Source: Adineta ricciae (taxonomy: Eukaryota; Rotifera; Eurotatoria; Adinetida; Adinetidae). Taken from it: a stretch of 64,000 bases of DNA. The first letter of the stretch is position 1; the number at the start of each line of letters is the position of its first letter. Shown here in pieces: positions 15,801 to 25,445 of the stretch. The DNA lies in assembly GCA_905250025.1 (NCBI GenBank), contig CAJNOJ010000230.1:101121-165120 (forward strand), written 5' to 3'. A program made the translations under genes and the position numbers. The notes under the pieces were generated by a model that ran no database searches, had not been told where the DNA came from, and saw only the letters and a list, made by a program, of their open reading frames with translations.

Positions 15801-16900
15801 GGTCTTGTTTGAATAATTTTTACATACATATGTGTGTTCCTTTAGAGTTACAAACTTCTTCTAGTCCAGCATCACAACAGTCAGCAACGAATGTGTCATC
15901 ACGACCATTGACAAGTAAGTAGATAAATAATATATTGAATATCTCAGACTATCAAATTTTATTATCTTTTTCTATTGAAAAGATGATCACGAAACGCTCA
16001 ATGGTAATTCGAAACATGATATCCAACAACCGACAGTATCAAATGATTCGAAACCCATTGATAGCGATGGCTGGCACCTGGTAGGAACATTCAAAACCAC
16101 AACAGCTGATATCAAACATTATTATGTTGTACCATCAAAAATTCATCTTGACAACTATGTACGTACAAGTCCTTCGGCTATTTGATCAGATATATTTGTG
16201 TTTTCTTAGGATCTTGATTCACTTCAAGTGCAAAATTTGGTGAAAAGAGTTGATCTCGAGCCGGGTGTTATCTATAAACTTCGTATAGCTGCTGTAAACT
16301 CTTGCGGTCGTGGCCCATGGAGCGAAGCATCAGCATTCAAGACTTGCCTACCAGGTTCACCACCTGCTCCATCGAATATCAAGATTACAAAGGTAGGATT
16401 TCTCAATCAGTCGATCAATCAATCAACTCGTTATCTTTCCACTTTAGACAGCAGACGGCGGTGCTCATTTAACTTGGGATCCTCCATCGAATGCATCATC
16501 GATGATCACTGGCTATGCAGTTTACTTAGCAGTTAAGAATACTTCCACCGACAATGCATCCACACGCCCTCAATCACAGCAAGCATCACAAATGGCATTT
16601 GTTCGTGTCTATGGTGGTGTTGCAGCTGAATGTTCAGTTAACGCTGTTCAACTTCAACAAGCACATCTCGATACGACGACGAGTAGTAAACCAGCAATAA
16701 TCTTTCGTATTGCTGCACGTAACGAACGCGGATACGGGCCAGCAACTCAAGTTCGATGGCTGCAAGATCAACAACAGATTGCTGCGAACCATTCGGCTGC
16801 AAACAATTCGTTGAAGCGAACTAGCTCGAATACAAATTCTTCCGGTACAGGAATAAAAAAACCACGATCCTTGCCAACAAATGGTGCAACTGATGGTTAA
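12831..16900 (+). CDS. HCFC1: Host cell factor (HCFC1/HCFC2-type kelch/FN3 chromatin cofactor)
   Basis: Nuclear scaffold that links transcription factors to SET1/MLL methyltransferases and other chromatin complexes. The N-terminal half is a six-blade kelch propeller: [122 protein letters not shown] and [38 protein letters not shown]. Next comes the Sas1N-like [12 protein letters not shown]. The middle is low-complexity and rich in Ser, Thr and Gln. Two C-terminal FN3 repeats ([41 protein letters not shown]) form the self-association module. A basic patch near the end (GIKKPRS) could be an NLS. About 14 short introns; roughly 1,000 residues. The threonine-rich HCF proteolytic repeats of vertebrate HCF-1 are not seen. 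Confidence 0.93.
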
Positions 16901-17425
16901 TTTTCTTTTCCTAAACGTGCATGTGTGTTGACTTGTAAATATTTTATTTCCTTTGTGGAGAAAAGACAAGATCGTTATCTTATTATTCCAAGATGTTTCT
17001 CTGTATGCTATTCTTCGTGCTTGTTGATTAGTTGACCGAAGTATTTTCTCTCTTTCTCTCTTCTTGTTCTTGTGAAAAATGCAAAGATGGCAACAAACTG
17101 ATTGTTTTTCTTTTCTTCTATTCGTGTATTGTTGAACATCATTTTGTGTTGTATATATATACATATATATATAGTTTCATTCTTCATATACATCCAAACA
17201 CACACAGTTTGTTATTCTCTTCCTTTTTTGTGTTTATGTGAAAAATAAAAAACAAAGGCAGCCAAAAAGTCAGAAATGAATGTAATTCATCAAATATATA
17301 TACGTATGTATATGAGAATCGAATGATAAGAAGAAGAAGAAGAAAAAAGAAGACGAAGAAAACAAAAGCCCACGAATAATGTTAGTTTGCTGAGAAAGAA
17401 AATGTTTGTCTTGTTGAATGTCTTT
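16901..17425. other. Convergent 3' region between HCF and the lectin-like gene
   Basis: HCF 3' UTR with AATAAA at about 17243, TA-rich simple sequence (17152-17172, 17294-17312) and an (AAG)n run at 17329-17345. No gene seen. Confidence 0.5.
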
Positions 17426-19683
17426 CTATTTCAATCGATTGAGTAAATCTTCTGCTTGACGAATTTCATCCGCCAGTGTTGATGCATGAGGTGAGCTTTT
17501 GGCACAAGCAATTGCTTCACGTAAGCCTCGCCGTTCTTGTAACAACATCGCTTGAGTTAAGTCTATAATGAGACAATCGTTTTCTACATGAAACTCGTAG
17601 ACAAATCTGTCTTACCTTTTCGCACTGGCTCGACATCCGAAAAAGTCTTTCCTTCGTAAACAACGTATTGCCGTCCTTCTAAATGGTACTGATGCATGTC
17701 TTTAGGACGATCAGCATAGAATTCTTCAAGTATTCGTTCATCAACAGGCGATGTTGCTCGATCGATCTGTTCATATTTTTTCGGATGTCCAGTAACATCA
17801 CCGGGCTGAATTTCGTTATTACGCTGGGGACGACGAGTTACAACTTGTTGTGGTCCAGGTGTTGGCGCTAAAGTGTTTGGAGTAGTTCGAATACTAATGA
17901 TACGATCAGAGCCTGGATCACCTGGAATAAAATCGAAAATATTGATGTGTGCTTCAACACTATAACAACAACAAATCGACTCACCCATAAAGTAAAGAAG
18001 TCCGGTATAGAAGGCGATTGATATAGCAGTCATAATACCAGCTAGGAGTGATGCAATAATATCTAAAATTGAACAGAACTTTAGCGTTGAAGGAAAGAAG
18101 ACGAGATTAAAAAAGTCACCTTTATCCACTGATGAGTATGCCAATGAGATATAGTTCGAACAACTGGCAATACAAATGATTATGCCGATCGTCAGGCCAC
18201 ATTCGATGACGATTGTAATGATTGTCACAATAACACACGCGAGGGATCTTTGTACTGTGAACAGAGAGAAACAACTGAGAATTTAAGTTTTCGTCTTCAC
18301 ACTTACCTGATCGACGATTCCAAATCAGAATTAGAATGTGAAATAGAAAAAGTAAACTAGCGATACAGCCAAGTATCACCACTATAAGTGGAATTTGCAA
18401 AATATCTTGATCTACAAATAACAATCAACTGAATGCATATTCATCATTGAACTATCTTACATTGTACACCCCAAAGAATGGCAAAGGCGATAATCATCAT
18501 AAATGATAAAACACCAATGATCATTGTTAATATAACCGTACGTTTATTGATATCAAACCGAACACTTAAATACAGTATAAAACAGAATAAAATGAACCAA
18601 TTGAGCAACAATAATGTATAAGTCCACCAGTTTGCATAAGCACCTCCATAGGAATTCGTACATGTACCAGTCGAACTTAATCGAGCAGTCAGAACACTTC
18701 TGGATTCGGTTTTAACTACATTTGTCACTAAAAATTGATTTCATTCGAAACAAAAAAAAGTTCTTTTCAAGACAATATACCCGCAACACATGGCGCTGGT
18801 AATAGCGTGTTACACAGGAAATTAGTAATACATTGCGAAGCGCTATCATAGGCTGCACAATACGTTCCGATGGCCGTATCATAAGTACTATTTGGACACC
18901 ATGTAACAACTGATTTATCGACAACTGATCCATCTAGCCAATGCCATTGAGAATCGCGAACTAAATTTCGAAGAAGAAATCTGGATATTATCTGAACTTA
19001 TTCTCGGCACGTTATTTCAAATAAATTTTCTCCCTTTCTCACTCTGATTTGCTTGACATATTCCATGTGTAATAAAAATAATTATATCACATTAAGTGAT
19101 GAATGTATGGCAGGATCTTTCAATTCTTTCCTTTTAACTATACTTACAAGTATCACCGTGCGTAGGTGAACTTACATTCTTTCTTTTATTTTTTAAACTG
19201 AAAAAGACGGAATACTTTTTCTTCTACTTGAAAAGAAAGATATCTCACCGACGGAAATCATCGCCTATTCCCGATCTAATACCATCTCCTCTTTTCAATG
19301 TTTTTCAGTTCGAAAATAAAAAACTTATCATTTCACTTACATGATGCAAAATTGTTTGCGCCAAGCCAGAAATATCCCTTGCTACTGATATCTCCCGTTT
19401 TCAGTGCATCAAACTGTTTGGCTGAAAAAACTTGAATTAGTACTCCGTCGACTGTTTTAGCTAAACATTGATTATACGCATCCGTCCACGACAGCGCATT
19501 TCTTTTGTAAATATAACAAAGACTCGAGACATCACCGCTGGGAAACGCTTGTGGACATTCACTAGTTACTGAAAGACAAGAATGGTGAACTGAATAATGT
19601 CCGATAGTGATCATACCTCGTCGCGGATATTCAATGATAAGAAGAGGAAGCAGCAAAAGAAGTTTTAACTTGAACGATGTCAT
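17426..19683 (-). CDS. Secretory-pathway protein with C-type-lectin-like domain and five predicted membrane segments
   Basis: I do not recognise a named family. The start at 19683 gives a basic-hydrophobic signal peptide (LLLLLPLLII). The next exons give a CTLD: C-rich LCYIYKRNALSWTDAYNQC, KGYFWLGANN, then after an intron of about 380 nt SQWHWLDGSVVDKSVVTWCP, YCAAYDSASQC and LPAPCVA. These are the WxWxDG-like and C-terminal Cys landmarks of C-type lectins. Then come hydrophobic segments at about 18640-18570, 18545-18470, 18415-18330, 18240-18150 and 18060-17990. With a signal peptide and five spans the tail should be cytosolic; it is hydrophilic, Pro-rich, carries YEQI and YVVY tyrosine motifs, and ends AEDLLNRLK. 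The Ca2+/sugar-binding EPN or QPD motif is not obvious, so sugar binding is unproven. About eight introns. Confidence 0.75.
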
Positions 19684-22600
19684 GATTGAGAAATGAGAAA
19701 GAGTAGAAATGTTGTTCAGAGTTGCTTGTTTTTATCACTGGTAGTTGTCATTGTCTCGCACGATATACTCTGTTTGTTGGTATCTACAACAAGAAAACTC
19801 ATTTGCAGTCAGCAACCTCTAATTTTCTTTCTCTCTCTCTCTCTCTTTGTTCTTTGAGTTGCTAACAAAAATGACTCGATGCAGTCTACATCTGTTATTT
19901 TTCTTATCTTAATTTTTTTTTGTTCACGTCATTTCTCTCGTTTTTTTTTATTTCTTCGTCGCTATTCATATGCGTAATATCAAATAGCAGTGATACAATT
20001 GATTTTTACTCCTCCGAAAAAGAATATTAAGTAAATTCTATAGACGAGTATTAAATTCATATTGTTGAGGCGTTTCTCGCTTCTAAAATCAATACAATTG
20101 TCGTCATCAGTTTAGTCACGTCAGGTGGGATGGAATAACCAAAGCAATCCCAGAGAAAACGATAGATTGGCATCAAATTTCCATGTGAAAATGTATTCAA
20201 TTTCATTACTAAATATGAAGAGATGATTAGAAGACAGGCTACAATGGATTTGTCTATACAATCTTAGATTTGCTCATTGTGAAACTGAGGGTGGGCATTG
20301 ATGTTTTGCGAACAGTCGTTATTTCTTTGCTTAACTTCATTTTCTTGTCGAATAGAAGACGAGAGATGTGACCTCGATGGACTTTTTTCACAGTGAAGAG
20401 ATAAATTAAAACAAAAACACTTTTTACTTAATGACTTTTCTGGTTTGTTGTAATTACCGGAAATCAATGCAGAAATTGAAGTTTATCTGTCGAAGAGAGA
20501 AGATACCGAATCGAAATTATGGAAGAAAGATATGCCGATGTGAAGAGATGGATTGAAAGGAGACTAATGAACATGAAATTCGTAGGATAAACCCGGCGAA
20601 GACAAAAAAATATTTCTCCGTTTCTAATGCACGATGAATAGAAAGAAAATGACTATTTTCTCGAAGTAACAGTGCGATTACTATTCTGAGAATATAAGTA
20701 AACGTTTTCCTTTCATTTACTATTTATCAGTATTTACAAAATGTAAATAATTAATACTTGTATTTGTTATTACCTTTTACTAAACCGCCAGATCACTTTC
20801 GACGTGATAAAAATTTAGAATTGCCTTCATAGTTCGATTTAGCCATTTCGTTTCGGGATGGTTTTGAGTGACGATCAATCTTATTTGATAATACCATTCA
20901 AATAAAATGTTCGTAGGAAAAGTAGATCAGTTTAGGTACTTTCTTGCCTTTGATTTAACCTCTACTGAACGACATCAGTTAAAGATAATTGCATTCGAAA
21001 CTGAAACTCTGTTGGCACTTTTGTATGTGAACATAGTATAGTTAGGACAAGAAAGTATTTTGTAGAAGTTAAGGAAGCAAATCGATTTGTAATATTTCCG
21101 GGAAAATGTAAGCAATACTGTTCGTGTTGAAGAGATATTTTAACAAACTTTATCAAGAGATCAAAAAACTTTCACTAACAAGGATCATAGTTTTCGAACG
21201 TGAAGGCCACTCTTCTTTATCTAGAATTACATTATAGGATTGGAGCTTGTTTCTCTTTTGAAAAGTGTATCGAACAGTAATGTCTTACTATTTCAAACAG
21301 ACTGCGATATGTCGAATAAGTTTTTACAAAGAATTGAGAATTACCGGATTACTTAGTTTTGACCCAGGTTGGTGAAGGTCTCAGTCAATCATCATGCGCT
21401 AGTTTTGCAGGTTTAATCATAGTTGTCATTCCAGGACAAATAGAAACTATTCTGAAAATCCAATAGCATTCGAAATTACCTGGACTAAGCTTAATTGTCC
21501 AGTGTAGGTAGTGGGTTATGAAAACGATATTATGTAATAGAACGTCTATGAATTAGATTCAATGTACTCAACTATCATCTCAAAATAAGCAGATTGTTGT
21601 TTGTTTGAAAGATTCAAATTCAACTGTTTTCTATTGATAAATACGAACAAATGCAAGAAGTCTTCACATCGACGTATAGTCTATGACAAGAAACTTTTTA
21701 TCAACAGTTTAAGGCCTGATTGGAATAATTGCTTTCAAAGCAAATGAAAAAAATTGGACTCTTTCACATTGCAATCAGTAGCATAGAACAATTCATTAAA
21801 TTATTCGAAATAATTTTATTTAACATCAAGTTTTCTTTTCGTCGACTGTATATCATATCCAATCAATCGATCGTTTCACTTTGTCATACCTATTTGTAAG
21901 TCAGGACGGGACAAAAGAAGTACAAAGATTATTAAAAAAAAAAGGTTATTGTGTGTCATTGTTTATCACAGAAACATGAAATCTTACTTGTCGAATACAC
22001 GGAAATGTCAACAACGGCGGAGTACGTTAACATTCGTATTTACTTTCCGCAGAAAATCTTGAAAGTCAAGCGAAGGAGCTTTGCCCACGACTCAAAGACT
22101 GCAAATGGAATACCACCCGTTTGTTTTGATTATGTCAATGAATCATACGATGCTATCAATATTTCCTGTCAAATAGAGGGTCTATAAACAATGTACATTT
22201 CCAATAATTAAACGTCAATTTAGAAATATTGAAAAATATGTAGAGAGAACCTATCAGACCTAATTACACAGCGTCCAACATTCTTTTATTAAACACAGAA
22301 ACCGTTTAATATTAAGCTAAAATAAACATTTTCATAACACTTTCGAACGATAACGACCAATTAACAAAAAAACGAACATTCTAATGATCCTTGAAAATAC
22401 TTCAACAGAATTCGGAATAGATTTTCATACTGATACGCTCGTCGATGTGAAGTTATTCTTAACTAATAACTTTCTATTTTTAAACATGTAAGCCACTCAG
22501 CCGAGATTTCTTATTAGCACCCTAAGTACATGTTTATTGCGTAAGTTGATGGTAATAATTAAAATCCACCTGTTGAAGAAATGCTTATTTATTAAATATT

Positions 22601-23453
22601 TGTCAATTGCGAGCGTGTTACACACAACTGACAATTGCTCGAACATCAAATATCTGACGAGAGACACGAACTAACCACACAGTTCATTGGACCCGTTTGA
22701 AGATATGCAACCTGTGGAACAATAAATGATGAATTGCGTGGTAGAAGTCTAAACACTTTTCGTAATAGTTTTGTATTTTGTCATTGGTGAAGAATACGAA
22801 TGACGTTAGAAAACTTTCATTTTTGTTCAATTAATTATTTACGTATGACAATTGAAGTCTGTAGGTGATATTTCAGTGGTTCTATCTTTCACAAAAGAGG
22901 ATATTCTGTATGGTCTTCGATATAATGAAGACTCCGAACGAATACTCATTTCTTCGATGATAAAACTTTTAAAGTACATTGTATAAATCAACAGAATGTC
23001 TTTTTCTACGAATGAATCATCGACTAGTGGGCGTATTTTTTCTGACAATAGGCTCTTCCTGCGAAACAAGTCCACGAACTTCATTTTCTTACCCACGCAA
23101 TCTCGCATTAATAGATCTATGATTATGCGTGAGGCATCAGATTGAAAAGGTAGAAAATGTCGTCAACATTTGACTTTGCCAACAAAAGAAGATCAAGAAA
23201 AGATTAATCAACCGCCAGTGTTTATTGAAACTTTGCGCGGCTTTCATCAAACGTTGTAGGATATTTGAACAGCAGAAAAGAAGATTGATCGGTAAATGAA
23301 ATTACATCTAAATATTTCCATGCACGTAAGATATGCATTCATCTACGTAGGAGATATATATTATCTCGGCAGATTTATTAACAATTGTGCTTGATATATT
23401 TATCTTACAGAAGGACTTTTATTTCTATACGCGTCAGTGATCGGTCTATGCAT
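19684..23453. other. Gene-poor region of about 3.8 kb
   Basis: I see no supported gene, tRNA, transposon protein or tandem repeat. Small open frames (for example 20962-21156 minus, 21951-22187 plus, 22839-23108 minus) show no family resemblance, signal peptide or splice context. CT-rich simple sequence lies at 19831-19849. It is the longest stretch without a gene in the first half of the window. It may hold regulatory sequence for the prohormone gene downstream. Confidence 0.45.
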
Positions 23454-23473
23454 GGGCGTGTTTATTTTCCTAC

Positions 23474-23550
23474 TGACGTCGATTTTCTTTCTCTTCTCCA
23501 TTAAAAAAATATCCTAACCGTTTTGTATGTATATATATATGAGTATATAA
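23474..23550 (+). promoter_or_regulatory. Putative promoter of the prohormone gene: CRE-like site and TATA box
   Basis: TGACGTC at 23474-23480 matches the core of a cAMP response element (CREB/ATF site). TATATAA at 23544-23550 is a plausible TATA box about 220 nt before the start codon. An acceptor (TTTTTCGTTGCAG) ending at 23720 implies a 5' UTR intron between them and the coding sequence. CRE sites are common in neuropeptide promoters, but single motif matches are weak evidence. Confidence 0.35.
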
Positions 23551-23769
23551 CATCACTTGACTACTGTAAAGTACCACTCACATTCACCTGTATGAAAAAA
23601 CTTATCAAAACCGTTCCTCTCTCTCTCTTTCTCTCTCTCTCTTCTATATGAATATTCTATTAGTCAGACAAATTGATTTCTATTACTATTCACTTCTTGT
23701 TTTTTTCTTTTTCGTTGCAGTTATTTTATTTCATATACGAATTTCTTGTCAACTATCATCCCGTCAACA

Positions 23770-25346
23770 ATGTTCAAATCCTGCTTACCGTCGAATAAAT
23801 GTCTCGTGTTGTTATTTGTATTCGTCATTATAACATCGATTCGATTTTCACACGCATCATCTCTAGAACGTTTACATAATGATGAGATGGCCGATTCATC
23901 CAGTGATGTCGCACAAGAGCAACAACGTCGAGTTGATAATCTAAAACAGTTACGTCACTTTCTGTTAACATCGAACGCCGAACAACGAGCCGGACGACGT
24001 GATAAACAAAATTTTCTCAAACGAAAGCTGGTAGGAAAGCAAAAAATAGAGAGAGAGAGAGAAAACCCACGCATTTTCTTTTTCATAGATTCGTGAATAT
24101 CTTCGATCAGTAAACGATGCCGATTCTAGTCGTTTGGAAGAAGTTAAAAGTAAGTTGATTGACTTGTTTTGCTCGCTTTTGAACTAATCAACACGCCTTG
24201 CTGCTTCTCATTTACCATCTAACATTCGCATGCGCTTGCTACGTTGCACTTTCTTGTTTAGAGCGTTTCACATACTGTAGCGTTCAAGATATGTTGCATG
24301 GCTCGCTTTGTCGCCGCCGCGCCATTCATCACTGAGCAGATCGCCTTCATCTAGTTAATGCACGAACGATATGATATTTATTTCAAAATCAAACTGCTTT
24401 ATCAATCATCTTCTTTTTCATCATCGACCTTATATACATTACTTTCAATATTTGTATAAACGCACGGTTACAAATCATACAAGTATACTTTCTCTCTATA
24501 TTCTAACAAATAAACATCAATCCATAGGAGATGATAAAACACTGTTGCTTTTTTGTTTTTCTATTCTTCTGTTTTATTCCTAAACTAACATGTAATAACG
24601 CTAAACAAATCTGTTCTATCAAACATGTTGCGTTCGGTTTCGAAAGTTGAGTCACTTCAATTTTACTAACCTGTATCATTTATTTGCTTAATTAACCGTC
24701 GCTACAACAAAGCAAATAAAAATCACCTAATTTCAAGGAATAACAACACATTTCGAATCTTGAGAGTTGCAATCGATATGTACTTTTTTAGAACGTTTCA
24801 TAACCTTCTGTAACTCATACGAAGATATAATGAATCCGGGTCAAGCTACATGTGGTTAAATGTTTCACCTATCTATCATCAACATCACCAGCATGATTGC
24901 ATTTAGAATCAACTTATTCACCATCAATCTTTCCTCTCGTTTTGTTTTCTTTCAATTTTGATGCTATTTCATTTACATAAGCATCCCGCTTAAATAAAAA
25001 CCCACTGTATTTTTTTGGTACCAGTACTTATTCAATAATACGTGAGTGAGTGCCACTAAGAATCATTCATCGTTGCTTATTTTTTTCTTTCAATCAACAA
25101 TATTATTCACATTAGTCTCTATATGTCGTACATTTTTTTTGCTGCCTGATTTACTTACCTTTCGTTCTGCATCCTATCAAATGATTGTATGATTTTTTTT
25201 TGTGTGCATGAATATTTCGTTTGATTTTCGATGTACTATGAAAAAACGCAAACATCTAAATATTCCTTTCTTTTTTCCTTCTTATAGAACGTTTTTGTGC
25301 GAGTTTGGAAGAATTTCAAGCTTCTCATGCCGCGTGCTATGGTTAG
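23770..25346 (+). CDS. Secreted neuropeptide/hormone precursor with three alternative terminal exons
   Basis: Common exon 23770-24030 encodes a signal peptide (MFKSCLPSNKCLVLLFVFVI...SHA) and an acidic spacer. After that comes Arg-Arg, the stretch VDNLKQLRHFLLTSNAEQRA and Gly-Arg-Arg, a layout that would release a 20-residue amidated peptide. Next is DKQNFLKRKL with a further basic site. After a 58-nt intron, exon 24089-24149 gives IREYLRSVNDADSSRLEEVK and ends in phase 1 with a good donor (A|GTAAGT). It can join any of three acceptors in the same phase: 24262, 24792 or 25288. Each rebuilds Lys-Arg and then Phe, encodes a 15-20-residue peptide with exactly two cysteines, and ends in a stop. 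Precursors would be about 125-131 residues. I cannot place the peptides in a known family. Splicing order and use need RNA data. Confidence 0.75.
24262..24335 (+). other. Alternative terminal exon A of the prohormone gene
   Basis: The acceptor TTCTTGTTTAG ends at 24261. Joined in phase 1, it reads Lys-Arg then FTYCSVQDMLHGSLC, then Arg-Arg-Arg-AIHH and a TGA stop at 24333-24335. The two cysteines are ten residues apart, giving a predicted disulfide loop. Processing at RRR would free a 15-residue peptide ending in Cys. There is no glycine for amidation, unlike B and C. AATAAA lies downstream at 24508-24513. Confidence 0.7.
24792..24859 (+). other. Alternative terminal exon B of the prohormone gene
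   Basis: The acceptor GTACTTTTTTAG ends at 24791. It reads Lys-Arg then FITFCNSYEDIMNPGQATC, a final Gly, and TAA at 24857-24859. The cysteines are thirteen residues apart. The terminal Gly predicts a C-terminal Cys-amide. AATAAA lies at 24993-24998. Confidence 0.75.
25288..25346 (+). other. Alternative terminal exon C of the prohormone gene
   Basis: A strong pyrimidine tract and acceptor (TTTTTTCCTTCTTATAG) end at 25287. It reads Lys-Arg then FCASLEEFQASHAACY, a final Gly, and TAG at 25344-25346. The cysteines are twelve residues apart. The terminal Gly predicts a Tyr-amide. AATAAA lies at 25417-25422, only 24 nt from the convergent SLC6 stop codon. Confidence 0.75.
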
Positions 25347-25445
25347 AAAAACGTACCAACTGTATCACTGATCTTATTCTTGTTATGACAGACATTTCTT
25401 TTATTTTAATCCACGAAATAAACAAATAAGGCTACTTGAATGATT

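Noticed and set aside
16634-17164. 176-codon minus-strand frame
   Set aside because: It is the antisense shadow of the HCF C-terminal exon and its UTR.
23770-25346. Prohormone gene as a calcitonin/CGRP or somatostatin orthologue
   Set aside because: The alternative-exon plan and one cysteine spacing are similar, but the peptide sequences do not match either family well enough to name it.
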